Positions 43,511 to 53,123 are shown, counted from the stretch's first letter. The stretch: DNA of 64,000 nt from CAZBUB01 sp964494985 (GCA_964494985.1 CAZBUB010000006.1:1-64000); one strand, 5' to 3'. The notes: generated from the sequence alone by a model not told the origin. Program-made: numbers and translations.

Positions 43511-45160
43511 ATGCGCGCCAAGGCATATATAGAGCACAGACTTCAGGAGATATTACATACCTGGGGCTATGGCTGGCCAGAGAAAACCCAGGTGGAGCCG
43601 CCCAGGGAGGCTGGGTTCGGGGATCTGGCCAGCAATCTTGCCCTGGCCTTGGCCTCCAGGGCCGGGAAAAGGCCTAAGGATCTGGCCCAGGAAATCAAGG
43701 CCAAGATTATGCAAGATCCAGGAGAGGTGCAATGTGTGGAGGTGGCCGGGCCAGGCTTTTTGAATTTCACTCTGCGGCCCTGGTTTTGGCAGGAAGTGGC
43801 GGCTGAAGTTTTGGAGCAGGCCAGTCTCTATGGCAAAAGTGACTTGGGCCAGGGGCAAAGGGTGCTTGTAGAGTATGTTTCTGCCAACCCTACAGGTCCC
43901 TTGCATATAGGGCACGGCAGAGGGGCGGCTGTAGGGGACAGCCTGGTCAGGATCCTGGAGTGGACTGGCTACCAGGTGCAAAGCGAGTATTATCTCAACG
44001 ATGCTGGCAGGCAAATGTCCATCCTGGGTCAGTCTGTGTGGCTGCGCTATCAAGAGGTCTGCGGGCTAAAGGTCCAGCTACCAGGAGACCTATACCAGGG
44101 GGAATATATCCTGGACTTGGCCCGGGAGCTTTACCAGGCCAGGGGCAGTGAGCTTTTGCAGCTGCAGGAAGAGCAGGCCCTGCGTGTATGCAAGGAGCAT
44201 GCCCTGCAGGGAATTTTAGCCGGAATCAGACAGGATTTGGAAAAGTTCCGGGTCCAGCACCAGGGCTGGTTCCAGGAAAGCAGTTTGGAAAAGGATTTGT
44301 GGGGCACCCTGCAGGAGCTGCAGCAGGCAGGCCTGGCCTATGAGCAGGAGGGGGCATTGTGGTTTAAGAGCACGGCCTTTGGGGATGACAAAGACCGGGT
44401 GCTCAGGAAATCCAACCAGGAGCTGACCTACTTCGCCTCTGACATCGCCTATCACAGCCAGAAGTTCTCTAGAGGATTTGACTGGCTGGTGGATGTGTGG
44501 GGCGCGGACCACCATGGGTATGTGCCCAGGATGAAGGCTGCTGTCCAGGCCCTGGGCAGAAGCCCTGAGGAGCTGCAGGTGGTGCTTATCCAATTGGTCA
44601 ATCTATTAAGGGCTGGACAGCAGGTAACCATGTCCACCAGGGCAGGGGAATTCGTGACCCTGGCTCAGGTCTGTGAAGAGGTGGGAGTGGATGCCGCAAG
44701 GTTTATATTCCTAAGCAGAAAAAGCGACAGCCCTCTGGATTTTGACCTGGAGTTGCTCAAGACCCAGAGCATGGAAAATCCTGTCTATTATGTTCAATAC
44801 GCCCACGCCCGGATCTGCTCTGTGCTGCGCAAGGCCCAGGAGGCTGGGCTGCAGGAAAGGGATTTGGAGTACAATATCCAGGCCTTTTTGAATACAGAAG
44901 AAGATCTGGAGCTGCTCAAGGCACTGGAACAGTTCCCAGGGATTGTCCAAGCCGCAGCCAGGACCTTGAGCCCTCATCATATCAGCTACTATCTGTTGGA
45001 GCTGGCAGGCAAACTGCACAGATATTATAATAGGCAGCAGATTCTTGATATGCAGCAGCCGGAACAGAGCCGGGCCAGATTGCTGCTGGTTCGGGCTGTG
45101 GCCCAGGTGCTGCAAAACGGGTTAACTCTGCTGGGGGTCGAGGCTCCTCAGGAAATGTAG
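43511..45160 (+). CDS. argS: Arginyl-tRNA synthetase
   Basis: About 549 aa. Class I synthetase with ANPTGPLHIGHGRGA as the HIGH motif, and VTMSTRAGEFVTL in the place of the KMSKS loop, as is common for ArgRS. The N-terminal Add-1 domain (MRAKAYIEHRLQEIL) and the C-terminal anticodon-binding domain (VQYAHARICSVLRKAQ) are present. GAGAGGC precedes the ATG at 43511; the open stretch from 43457 has no start support. The SPOR-domain gene follows by 9 bases. Confidence 0.95.
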   Translation: MRAKAYIEHRLQEILHTWGYGWPEKTQVEPPREAGFGDLASNLALALASRAGKRPKDLAQEIKAKIMQDPGEVQCVEVAGPGFLNFTLRPWFWQEVAAEVLEQASLYGKSDLGQGQRVLVEYVSANPTGPLHIGHGRGAAVGDSLVRILEWTGYQVQSEYYLNDAGRQMSILGQSVWLRYQEVCGLKVQLPGDLYQGEYILDLARELYQARGSELLQLQEEQALRVCKEHALQGILAGIRQDLEKFRVQHQGWFQESSLEKDLWGTLQELQQAGLAYEQEGALWFKSTAFGDDKDRVLRKSNQELTYFASDIAYHSQKFSRGFDWLVDVWGADHHGYVPRMKAAVQALGRSPEELQVVLIQLVNLLRAGQQVTMSTRAGEFVTLAQVCEEVGVDAARFIFLSRKSDSPLDFDLELLKTQSMENPVYYVQYAHARICSVLRKAQEAGLQERDLEYNIQAFLNTEEDLELLKALEQFPGIVQAAARTLSPHHISYYLLELAGKLHRYYNRQQILDMQQPEQSRARLLLVRAVAQVLQNGLTLLGVEAPQEM

Positions 45161-45169
45161 CAAGCCGGC

Positions 45170-45826
45170 ATGCAAAACAAGAAGAAGCCCCCGGCTCGGG
45201 GCAAGGGCAGACAATTCAGCTTTAAGCTTGGTACCAGCGCTCTAGTGCTCTGCATTGGCCTGGCCATGCTTATGCTGGTTTGGGCTTTTATTTTGGGTGT
45301 ATTGGTGGGCCGAGGTTATTATCCAGAGGGGATGCTTGACAGCCTGGGTGCCGGAGGTGCTGCCCAAAAAAAGGAAGCTGCAGAAAACCCTGCAGGGGAT
45401 GGGGAGCCCCAGGTTTTGCGACCGGAGGAGCTGGGTTTTTTTGATGCTTTGCAACAGGAGTGGGACCAGGGATTCCAGGAATTAAATCCCCGGACACAGT
45501 CAAAACCACCCCAGGCTCAGCCAGCTGAGCAGGTGCAGGAGCCAGAGACCGCGCAAGTCCAAGAAAAGGAAGCTGAGCAGGAGAGGTTCGCTTATATCTA
45601 TCAGGTGGCAGCCTTCCAAAGGCAGGACCAGGCCCAGGGTTTGCAGGAGAAGCTGAATGGTGCGGGCATAGAGTCTTATATCCAGGAAGTGGACAAAGCT
45701 CACAAGCGCTGGTACAGAGTCTACGTTTCTTATGTGGGCACCCCCCAGGAGAACCAGCAGCTGCAATCCAAGCTGCAGGACCTGGGGTTGGATAAGTCTT
45801 TTGTGCGCAGCAAAAAGCCCTTTTGA
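45170..45826 (+). CDS. SPOR-domain membrane protein (FtsN-like)
   Basis: 218 aa. A basic cytoplasmic tip (KKKPPARGKGRQFSF) is followed by one membrane helix (about 24-47, LVLCIGLAMLMLVWAFILGVL). A Pro/Gln/Glu-rich periplasmic linker comes next. The C-terminal SPOR domain, about 140-218, shows YQVAAFQRQDQAQGLQEKL and RVYVSYVGTPQENQQLQ. SPOR domains bind denuded glycan at the division site. The gene is not in a division cluster. Confidence 0.85.
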   Translation: MQNKKKPPARGKGRQFSFKLGTSALVLCIGLAMLMLVWAFILGVLVGRGYYPEGMLDSLGAGGAAQKKEAAENPAGDGEPQVLRPEELGFFDALQQEWDQGFQELNPRTQSKPPQAQPAEQVQEPETAQVQEKEAEQERFAYIYQVAAFQRQDQAQGLQEKLNGAGIESYIQEVDKAHKRWYRVYVSYVGTPQENQQLQSKLQDLGLDKSFVRSKKPF

Positions 45827-46003
45827 GCGCCGCAGGGTGCAAGATATGCCTGACGAATGTCCAGGGTTGAGCTATTCTTTGTACAGGGCCTATAGATGCT
45901 GCCTGTGTTTTCTGGCCCAGAGTCTGTGGCTGAGCAGACGCAGCCATGGATTCTCAGGTGCGGATCCTCCGATCGCGGAGAGATTATATCAGGAGGTTTT
46001 GCC

Positions 46004-46549
46004 ATGACGTTTGTTCCCAGCGCAGCCTTTTTTACCAAGGGCATAGGTCGGCACAAAAATCAGCTGCAGTCCTTTGAGCTTGCTCTGAGGGATGCCAAGA
46101 TAGAAAAGCTGAATCTGGTCTATGTCTCCAGCATATTTCCCCCCAAATGCAAAATTATCTCAGTAGAGGAAGGCATAAGCCAGCTGCAGCCAGGCCAGAT
46201 AACCTATTGCGTAATGGCCCGCAACTCCACCAACGAAAAGGGACGCTTGGTAGGCTCTGCAGTGGGCATGGCCTTTCCTGCTGACGAGAGCCATTACGGA
46301 TATATTTCCGAACATCACGCCTTTGGGGCTGACGAGCAGGAGATCGGAGACTTTGCTGAAGACCTGGCCTCTACTATGCTGGCCACCACCCTGGGCATAG
46401 ATTTCGATCCAGAAAAGGATTATGACGAGCGCAGGGAGATTTATCTCATGAGCGGGGCCATAATTGATTCTGCATCAGCTCCCTGTGTGACCAGGGGGGT
46501 GGCTGGGCTCTGGACCACTACCCTATCTGCAGCAGTATTTTTGCTTTAG
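46004..46549 (+). CDS. Pyruvoyl-dependent arginine decarboxylase
   Basis: About 181 aa. It converts arginine to agmatine with a pyruvoyl cofactor made by self-cleavage at a Ser-Ser pair. Here NLVYVSSIFPP (S42-S43) is the cleavage region. The N-terminal VPSAAFFTKGIGRHKNQLQS and the later YCVMARNSTNEKGRL and MAFPADESHYGYISEHHA match the PvlArgDC family known from methanogens and chlamydiae. AGGAGG lies 8 bases before the ATG. Agmatinase follows directly, which supports the polyamine role. Confidence 0.9.
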   Translation: MTFVPSAAFFTKGIGRHKNQLQSFELALRDAKIEKLNLVYVSSIFPPKCKIISVEEGISQLQPGQITYCVMARNSTNEKGRLVGSAVGMAFPADESHYGYISEHHAFGADEQEIGDFAEDLASTMLATTLGIDFDPEKDYDERREIYLMSGAIIDSASAPCVTRGVAGLWTTTLSAAVFLL

Positions 46550-46562
46550 TCAAGGATGCAGC

Positions 46563-47444
46563 ATGTTTTTCAACTATCTGGATCTGGAACCAAGTCAAGG
46601 GCCGCCAGAAGTGTATGTGCTGCCGGTGCCTTATGAGGCTACGGTGAGTTTTCTGCCAGGGACCAGCCAAGGGCCGGAGGCGATCCTTCGGGCCAGCTAT
46701 GAGATAGAGACCTGGGATGAACAATTAGGCCTGGATCTCGCTGATCTGGCGAACTTCAGGACTCTGCCTTTTTTCAGGAGCCGTGCAGCCGGACCAGAGC
46801 AGATGCTGCAGGCCCTGCAGGATTATCTGCAAAAGGAGCTGAATCCGGACCAGGATTTTCTATTGCTTCTGGGTGGGGAACATACCTTGGCTTTGGCCGG
46901 GGCCTTTTTTTACCAGCAGGCTCATCCAGACCTGGTGGTCCTGCAGCTGGATGCCCATGCTGATTTGCGCTCCAGCTATCAAGGCAGTCCTTACTCCCAC
47001 GCCAGTGTCATGTCTAGGATAATGGATTTGGGCCTGCCCCTTGCCCAGCTTGGCATCCGCAGTCTGTGCCAGGAGGAATCTCGATGCATTCAAGATGCGG
47101 GCCCTGATGAGCTCTTGACCCTGTTTTCCTGGGATCTGCCTGAGCCAGAAACTGCAGCGGACAGGCTACGCTCCTTCGTGGGCAGCAGGCCTGTGTATAT
47201 CACCTTTGACACTGACGTCTTAGATCCTTCCCAGATGCCAGGTACCGGTACTCCGGAGCCAGGCGGGCTGGATTTTGCTTGGCTGCAGAGGTTCTGGCCT
47301 AGGTTCCTGCCCGGAATCAAGCTGGTGGGGATGGATTTCTGCGAGCTCCTGCCCCTGGCAGGGGCAGGAGTGGTCTCGCAGTCCCTGGCAGTGAGGTGTA
47401 TCAACAGGATTTTAACTGTGTATTGGGGTGCTGCCCATGACTGA
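46563..47444 (+). CDS. speB: Agmatinase (ureohydrolase family)
   Basis: 293 aa. It hydrolyses agmatine to putrescine and urea. The binuclear manganese motifs are all visible: LGGEHTLA, LDAHADLR, SHASVM and TFDTDVLDPSQMPGTGTPEPGG. It follows the arginine decarboxylase by 13 bases and overlaps the next gene by 8 bases, so the three form an operon. The alternative assignments arginase or formiminoglutamase are less likely given the neighbours. Confidence 0.92.
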   Translation: MFFNYLDLEPSQGPPEVYVLPVPYEATVSFLPGTSQGPEAILRASYEIETWDEQLGLDLADLANFRTLPFFRSRAAGPEQMLQALQDYLQKELNPDQDFLLLLGGEHTLALAGAFFYQQAHPDLVVLQLDAHADLRSSYQGSPYSHASVMSRIMDLGLPLAQLGIRSLCQEESRCIQDAGPDELLTLFSWDLPEPETAADRLRSFVGSRPVYITFDTDVLDPSQMPGTGTPEPGGLDFAWLQRFWPRFLPGIKLVGMDFCELLPLAGAGVVSQSLAVRCINRILTVYWGAAHD

Positions 47445-48528
47445 CAGGAAGTTCTTCCGCCAGGTGAATAAGATGGTGGATCCGGATCACCTGGATCTAA
47501 CCCCTCTGGACTCCCTGGATCCGGATCAGATCCAGGATTTTGACCAGCTGCTGAGCGCCATGTCCAAGACCGCTTTTGGCGGCCGCAGCCTGGGGGAAGC
47601 CCTGGATGTGCTGCAGCTCATGATAGAGGACGAGGATTGCCATGTGGTGGCCACTTTCTCCGGGGCCATGACCGTAGCCAAGATGGGCAAGTTGATCTGC
47701 AAGATGCTGGATAAGGGCTGGGTACAAAGTGTGGTCTCCACCGGGGCCCTGATGGCCCACGGGTTTATTGAGACCCTGGGCCTTAGGCACTACAAGTTCG
47801 AGCCAGAGAGGCACAAGGATGAGCAGCTCTGCCTGGCTGGCTTAAATCGGGTTTATGATACCCTGGAGCCGGAGCTGAACTTCGTGCAGGCGGAAAAGGT
47901 GCTCTCGGCTGTCCTGGAGGAGTTCAAGCAGGAGGAGCACCTTTGCTCTTACCGGTTTTGCCAGTTGATAGGCAAGCACCTGAGTGAGCACTATCCAGGC
48001 CAGAAAGGTATCTTGAAGAGCGCTTATGAGCAGGACGTGCCAGTATATATCCCGGCCTTTACAGATTCTGAGCTGGCCCTGGATGTGGCATCCTATCTGC
48101 TCAGTCATTTTTCTGAGCTGAGCCGGGAGGAATTCGATCCCAGGATCCTGCCCTTCCAGTTCAATCCCTTTTTGGACCTTTTCCATTACACCAACCGGGC
48201 TACCCGGGCCAAGAAGCTGGGCATCTTTACCATAGGAGGCGGCGTGCCTAGGAACTGGGCCCAGCAGCTGGGACCATTCGTAGAGATGGCATTGCAGAGG
48301 ATGCCAGATCTGGAATGGGAGCTGCAGCGCTTTATGTATGCAGTGCGCATCTGTCCAGAGCCCGACCATTGGGGTGGGTTGTCCGGCTGCAGCTACCAGG
48401 AGGGTGTTTCCTGGGGTAAGTTCCTGCCGCCCTCCCAAGGGGGCAGGTTTGCAGAGGTCAAGTGCGACGCTACCATTGCCTGGCCCATCCTGGTCAAGGG
48501 TCTGCAGGACAGGCTGGCCAAATCCTAA
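47437..48528 (+). CDS. Deoxyhypusine-synthase-like protein
   Basis: About 363 aa. In archaea and eukaryotes the family moves an aminobutyl group from spermidine to a lysine of eIF5A. Here GGVPRNWAQQLGPF and EGVSWGKFLPPS are seen, with the Lys of SWGK in the place of the catalytic lysine, and VKCDATIAWPILV closes the site. Bacteria have no eIF5A, so the acceptor is probably a small amine, for example putrescine giving homospermidine. That fits the upstream genes that make putrescine. The reaction is inferred. The ATG overlaps the speB end. Confidence 0.85.
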   Translation: MTDRKFFRQVNKMVDPDHLDLTPLDSLDPDQIQDFDQLLSAMSKTAFGGRSLGEALDVLQLMIEDEDCHVVATFSGAMTVAKMGKLICKMLDKGWVQSVVSTGALMAHGFIETLGLRHYKFEPERHKDEQLCLAGLNRVYDTLEPELNFVQAEKVLSAVLEEFKQEEHLCSYRFCQLIGKHLSEHYPGQKGILKSAYEQDVPVYIPAFTDSELALDVASYLLSHFSELSREEFDPRILPFQFNPFLDLFHYTNRATRAKKLGIFTIGGGVPRNWAQQLGPFVEMALQRMPDLEWELQRFMYAVRICPEPDHWGGLSGCSYQEGVSWGKFLPPSQGGRFAEVKCDATIAWPILVKGLQDRLAKS

Positions 48529-48570
48529 GCTTGGCAATATGCAACTTCCATCAAGAGTGTAGGCAGTATT

Positions 48571-48957
48571 ATGCCAGAAGCAGAAGGCAGGATTTTCGAG
48601 TTCAAGGGCCAGGAAAATATTCGGCCGGATTTCTTGGAAACCATCCCCCTGGAGGCTCCTGAGCAGTATATTAGGACCGAGACTCAGGAATTCGTGGCTG
48701 TTTGTCCTTTCAGCGGACTGCCGGATATTGCCAGGCTGACTATAGAGTATTACCCCCGAGGAGGCAAATGCATTGAGCTGAAATCATTGAAGTATTATAT
48801 TGCCAGCTTCAAGGACGTGGGCATATACCAGGAGCAGGCCACGAAGCGTATCTATAAGGATCTCAGGCAAGTCCTGGAGACCGACCGGTTGCGGGTAAGT
48901 ACCAGGTACAATGTACGAGGCGGATTTGTGACCACAGCTGTGCAAGGGGAGCTCTAG
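48571..48957 (+). CDS. queF: preQ0 reductase QueF
   Basis: 128 aa, the short bacterial type. It reduces 7-cyano-7-deazaguanine to preQ1 with NADPH in queuosine synthesis. The active site VCPFSGLPDIA carries Cys and Asp, and IELKSLKYYIASFKDVG is the QueF signature. The queuosine-precursor transporter gene follows 3 bases later, a typical pairing. Confidence 0.93.
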   Translation: MPEAEGRIFEFKGQENIRPDFLETIPLEAPEQYIRTETQEFVAVCPFSGLPDIARLTIEYYPRGGKCIELKSLKYYIASFKDVGIYQEQATKRIYKDLRQVLETDRLRVSTRYNVRGGFVTTAVQGEL

Positions 48958-48960
48958 GCC

Positions 48961-49602
48961 ATGGAGCCTGGCAAGGCAGAGATCCAGTTCGCATTTCTGC
49001 TCTTGGTCTGTTTGTTTGTGGGCAGCTTGACCATTTCAGCTGTCCTGGCGGCCAAGATTATCACTGTGTTGGGGATCACGGTCCCGGCTGGGGTCCTGGC
49101 CTATGCCTTGACCTTTATCTGCACTGATGTGATCAGCGAAATCTGGGGCAAACAGACCGCCAGGCTTGTCGTCTGGAGCGGATTTGCAGCCTTGGTTTTT
49201 GTGCTGCTTTTGATCCAGCTGGCCCTTTACTGGCCTGCAGCGGAGATCTGGGGCCTGCAACAGGAGTTCGCAGCTATCCTGGGCGTGACTCCCAGGATTA
49301 TTCTGGCCTCTGTAACCGCCTACCTCTGCAGCCAGCTCCTGGATGTGCAGGCCTTTCACTTTTGGAAAAGGGTGACCAGGCATAGGCATCTCTGGCTGCG
49401 CAACAACTTCTCCACAGCCCTGTCCCAGCTGTTGGACTCCTTTGTCTTTATCAGCATCGCCTTCTATGGACAGGCGCCCATATATTCCCTGATCTGGGGC
49501 CAATGGGTGGTCAAGCTGGGCATTGCCCTGTTGGACACCGGGATAGTCTATCTCCTGGTCTGGTACTTAAGGCCCAGGGTGCGGGTACTGGCTTGCAATT
49601 GA
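48961..49602 (+). CDS. Queuosine precursor transporter (YhhQ/DUF165)
   Basis: 213 aa with about six membrane helices. Motifs include ALTFICTDVISEIWGKQ and SQLLDVQAFHFWKR, then WLRNNFSTALSQLLDSFVF, all typical of the YhhQ (QPTR) family that imports queuosine precursors. It starts 4 bases after queF, which supports a queuosine role. Its 3' end overlaps the next gene in another frame. Confidence 0.9.
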   Translation: MEPGKAEIQFAFLLLVCLFVGSLTISAVLAAKIITVLGITVPAGVLAYALTFICTDVISEIWGKQTARLVVWSGFAALVFVLLLIQLALYWPAAEIWGLQQEFAAILGVTPRIILASVTAYLCSQLLDVQAFHFWKRVTRHRHLWLRNNFSTALSQLLDSFVFISIAFYGQAPIYSLIWGQWVVKLGIALLDTGIVYLLVWYLRPRVRVLACN

Positions 49603-50762
49603 GGCGCGGTGAACATGTTCTGGAGGTGCAGAGGCTGATCTGGCGGGGCAGGGGACTGGCCCGTCTGCCTGAGGGCAAGGTGGTCATCCTGGCTCCGGGG
49701 GCTTTTCCCGGGGAGACTGTGCGGGCAGCTGTTACCAAGGAGAAAAAAGATCACCTCCAGGCCAGGGTGGAAGAGATCCTGGAGCCTTTGAACAAAAGAA
49801 GGCCCCATCCCTGTCCCAGGGCCGGGATCTGCGGGGGCTGCACCTTCGGAGTCCTGCCTCAGAGGCTGCAGCTAGGGCTGAAGCTGGATTTGGTCCGGGA
49901 AACTCTGCGCAGGCAGTTGCCTTCTTCCTGCAGGCACCAGGCTGAGCTGGACTGCAAGGTCTATCCCAGCAGGCCGGCCTGGAGGTACCGCTGGCGGGGC
50001 AAGATCCAGGTCAGGGATGGAGATCCTTATTTGCAGGGCTTACAGGGCTCTGGGCTGGTCTACAGCCCAGACTGTCTGCTCTATGCCCGGCCTTTGGGGA
50101 GCAATCTGTCCGGGATCGCAGCAAGGCTCCAGGACGGCAGCCATATCCTGGCAGCCAGTCCCAGGGATCAACAGGTCAAGGCGGCTGACGAATCCGGGAC
50201 AATTCTGTTGCCTTTTGATCATTACGGCTTTGATCTGAAGCTGCCCCCTAGAATCTTTTTCCAGGCCAACTGGGCACTGAACCAGACCCTGGTGGAACTG
50301 GTCTGCTCCAGGCTCCGGGGCTGGGAGCGGGTAGCGGACATGTACTGCGGGGCAGGCAATTTTGCTCTGCCCCTGGCTCTGCAAGGGAAGCAGGTTCTGG
50401 CCCTGGACAGGGATTTTCAGGCAGTGGCTGCAGGCAGGGCGAATGCCAGAAGGCTGGGCCTGGACAATGTCTGGTTCCAGGCCTTAAATCTGAACAAAAA
50501 GGACTTCATGAGCAGGCTCTGCAGGTTCAAGCCCCAGGCGCTGATCCTGGATCCGCCGCGCAGCGGGGCTGGCAAGGCCTTACAGGGCCTGCAGGAGCTT
50601 GGGGAGCTTAAGGAAATGCTCTGGGTTTCCTGCGATTTGGTGAATACCTGCAGGGATTTAGCCTTTTTTCTGGGCTCGGGTTGGAGGATAACTGAGATGA
50701 TCCTATTGGATATGTTCCCCCAGACCTGGCATTTGGAGATGCTGCTTAGGCTGCAGAGGTAG
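49593..50762 (+). CDS. TrmA/RlmD-family RNA m5U methyltransferase with TRAM domain
   Basis: About 389 aa. An N-terminal TRAM domain (VLEVQRLIWRGRGLARLPEG) precedes Cys motifs CPRAGICGGC for an Fe-S cluster. The SAM site is VADMYCGAGNFALPLAL, DPPRSG is the catalytic-Asp motif, and WVSCDLVNTCRDLAFF holds the nucleophile Cys, diverged from the usual SCNP. The target is probably a uridine in 23S rRNA, but the exact site is not predictable. The start is unclear: the frame is open from 49503; a TTG at 49593 fits the TRAM start. Confidence 0.82.
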   Translation: MQLRRGEHVLEVQRLIWRGRGLARLPEGKVVILAPGAFPGETVRAAVTKEKKDHLQARVEEILEPLNKRRPHPCPRAGICGGCTFGVLPQRLQLGLKLDLVRETLRRQLPSSCRHQAELDCKVYPSRPAWRYRWRGKIQVRDGDPYLQGLQGSGLVYSPDCLLYARPLGSNLSGIAARLQDGSHILAASPRDQQVKAADESGTILLPFDHYGFDLKLPPRIFFQANWALNQTLVELVCSRLRGWERVADMYCGAGNFALPLALQGKQVLALDRDFQAVAAGRANARRLGLDNVWFQALNLNKKDFMSRLCRFKPQALILDPPRSGAGKALQGLQELGELKEMLWVSCDLVNTCRDLAFFLGSGWRITEMILLDMFPQTWHLEMLLRLQR

Positions 50763-50855
50763 GCTTAGCAGCTGGAAGAAAGGATGCAAGACGCTCCGGC
50801 CCTGGGGGCGAGCGCTACTCGTTCCTTGCCCATCCGTGATTTTCATGCTGATAAC

Positions 50856-51174
50856 GTAACTATTCACCAGGCCCGGGGGTTCGGCCCACAGGACTCAAAA
50901 AACTCGCTCCTAAGAATGCGTAAAGCAAAAGTTTTATATTGGACCTCTTGAACTTCCAGAGGATTATGGTGGACTTTGAGGTTGAAAAGCGTGCACAGTT
51001 TTGCTGAACGTATTCTAGATTGCTCAGATCCGGCACTTACTTTTGCAGGCCTATTCGAATCGTTAAAACGAAAAAATAACAGAAGTAGGTGCCGGAAGCC
51101 TGTGGCCGAACCCCCGGACCTTGGTTTCTTCCTCGGTAATACTTATCCGAGCATAGGAGATGGTGAATCAATAC
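50856..51174. mobile_element. MITE-like palindromic element, copy 3 (with nested palindrome)
   Basis: Terminal repeats GTAACTATTCACCA (50856) and TGGTGAATCAATAC (ending 51174). The flanks CTGATAAC (50848-50855) and CTTATAAC (51175-51182) match at 7 of 8 bases. The outer palindrome (GGCCCGGGGGTTCGGCCCAC with its partner near 51095-51121) is intact. As in copy 2, the internal site holds GATCCGGCACTTACTTTT and AGAAGTAGGTGCCGGA. It lies in the 3'-to-3' gap between the methyltransferase gene and dxs. The rest of the gap 50763-50855 shows nothing recognisable. Confidence 0.8.
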
Positions 51175-51207
51175 CTTATAACCTGACAATGCCCATATGA
51201 TGCGGCA

Positions 51208-53112
51208 CTAGCCAGAAGCCAAAAGTTCCAGCAGGGCCTGTTTGATGCTCTCCTGGTCCAGGCCGGCCAGGCTGCGCAGCTCGTCTTGCTTGCCGTGCTC
51301 CCAGAAGCGGTCCTGCAGGCCCAGTCTGCGCACATGAAGGTCCTGCAACAGATCCTGGTCAGCTAAAAGCTCCAGCGCAGCAGAGGAGAAACCACCCTGC
51401 AGGGCGTTTTCCTCTACAAATAGAAGCCTCTTGGTCTTGGTGGCCAGCTCCAAAATCTGCTCCTCGGGCAAGGGCTTGACAAACCTGGTGTTGAATACAG
51501 TCAGACTGAGATTTTGCTCCTTTTCTAGCTCCTGGGCTGCCTGCCAAGCGGTACAGACCATGCTGCCCACTGCCAGGATTGCCGCATCCTGCCCGTCCTG
51601 CAAAAGCTCCCCCTGGCCTGGATCAATTTCCAGGCACTGCTGACGAAGTTCTTTTCCCGGCCCCTGGCCCCTGGGGTAGCGGATGGCCACAGGTCCGGGC
51701 TGTTGCAGGGCAAAGACAAGCATATCTTGCAATTCAGGCTCATCCTTGGGAGCCATCAGGGTCATGTTAGGGATATGTCGCAAATAGCTCAGATCAAATG
51801 CCCCGTGGTGGGTGGCCCCATCTTCACCTACCAATCCGGCCCGATCCAGGCAAAAGACCACTGGCAGATTCTGCAGGCAGACATCATGCACTATCTGGTC
51901 ATAAGAGCGCTGCAGGAAGGTGGAATAGATGCAGACCACCGGCTTGAAACCCTGGCTGGCCAGGCCTGCGGCAAAGGTGACTGCATGCTGCTCGCAGATG
52001 CCCACGTCAAAGAATCTATCCGGATAGGAAGCCTTGAAGTCACCCAGGCCAGTGCCTTCGGGCATAGCCGCGCTGATGGCCAGCACTCGCTGATCCTGGC
52101 TGGCCAGGGTGCATAAGCTTTGGCCCAATACAGTGCTGTAATCCGGAGCGGTTTTGTGCTTTGAGGTCGACTTTTGGCCTGTTTGGGGCTCAAAACAGCC
52201 TACCCCATGGAAATGGGTAGGGTTTTTTTCTGCCGGAGGATAGCCTTTGCCTTTGGTGGTCAAGGCATGCACCAGCACAGGCCCTTGCATGCTCCGGACC
52301 TGCTCCAGGACAGTCAAAAGGTGCTGCAGGTTGTGGCCATTGATAGGACCCAGGTAAGTGAACTTGAAGGCCTCGAAAAGCATGCCCGGGGTGAAAAAAC
52401 TCTTCAGGGACTCTTCGCTGCGCCTGGCGTAGTTGACCAGTTCATCCCCTATGCGGGGCACCTGGCGCAACCAGCTTTTTAAGTCCTCTTTAAAGCGCAA
52501 AAATCTTTGGTCAGCCAGCTTACGGCTGAAAAATGAGGACAGGGCGCCTACGTTTTTGGAGATGGACATCTCGTTGTCATTTAAAATAACCACCAGGTCC
52601 CGGTCCAGATCACCGGCCTGATTCAGGCCTTCGTAGGCCAGACCTGCGGTCATGGAGCCATCTCCAATAACTGCCAGGACTTTGTGCTTTTGCTGCAGGA
52701 GGTCCCTGGCTATTGCCATGCCCAAGGCAGCAGAAACAGAGGTGCTGGAGTGGCCTACTCCGAAATGGTCGTATTTTGATTCCTGTCTGTTGGGAAAACC
52801 GCTTATTCCGCCTTTCTGGCGCAGAGTGCGGAAACGCTCCTGTCCCTGGGTCAGGATCTTGTAAGCGTAGCTTTGATGCCCTACATCCCAAATGAGTTTA
52901 TCTGCTTCTGGATCAAATAACTTGAGCAGAGCCACTGTGAGCTCCACCACCCCCAAGGAAGGAGCCAGGTGCCCTCCGGTGCAGGATACAGTCTTGATAA
53001 TCTCCTGGCGTAGCTCGTCTGTTAGTTGCTGCAGCTGTTGCAGGCTAAGCTCCTGTACTTGCTGGGGCCTGCTGATAAGCGGGAGCAGTTTTGCATTCTC
53101 AATGTGTTCCAT
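51208..53112 (-). CDS. dxs: 1-deoxy-D-xylulose-5-phosphate synthase
   Basis: About 634 aa. It makes DXP from pyruvate and glyceraldehyde-3-phosphate, the first step of the MEP isoprenoid pathway. The thiamine diphosphate site is AVIGDGSMTAGLAYEGLN, with LIWDVGHQSYAYK earlier, and the transketolase part contains the region GLVGEDGATHHGAFDLSYL. The ATG at 53112 is preferred; a TTG lies at 53121. It follows ispA closely, as in many Proteobacteria. Confidence 0.95.
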   Translation of the reverse strand: MEHIENAKLLPLISRPQQVQELSLQQLQQLTDELRQEIIKTVSCTGGHLAPSLGVVELTVALLKLFDPEADKLIWDVGHQSYAYKILTQGQERFRTLRQKGGISGFPNRQESKYDHFGVGHSSTSVSAALGMAIARDLLQQKHKVLAVIGDGSMTAGLAYEGLNQAGDLDRDLVVILNDNEMSISKNVGALSSFFSRKLADQRFLRFKEDLKSWLRQVPRIGDELVNYARRSEESLKSFFTPGMLFEAFKFTYLGPINGHNLQHLLTVLEQVRSMQGPVLVHALTTKGKGYPPAEKNPTHFHGVGCFEPQTGQKSTSKHKTAPDYSTVLGQSLCTLASQDQRVLAISAAMPEGTGLGDFKASYPDRFFDVGICEQHAVTFAAGLASQGFKPVVCIYSTFLQRSYDQIVHDVCLQNLPVVFCLDRAGLVGEDGATHHGAFDLSYLRHIPNMTLMAPKDEPELQDMLVFALQQPGPVAIRYPRGQGPGKELRQQCLEIDPGQGELLQDGQDAAILAVGSMVCTAWQAAQELEKEQNLSLTVFNTRFVKPLPEEQILELATKTKRLLFVEENALQGGFSSAALELLADQDLLQDLHVRRLGLQDRFWEHGKQDELRSLAGLDQESIKQALLELLASG

Positions 53113-53123
53113 GGCTGTCAATC

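Noticed and set aside
50875..50895. GGGGTTCGGCCC resembling a tRNA T-arm
   Set aside because: It is the arm of the palindromic element, recurs in the other copies, and no acceptor or anticodon stem can be formed around it.
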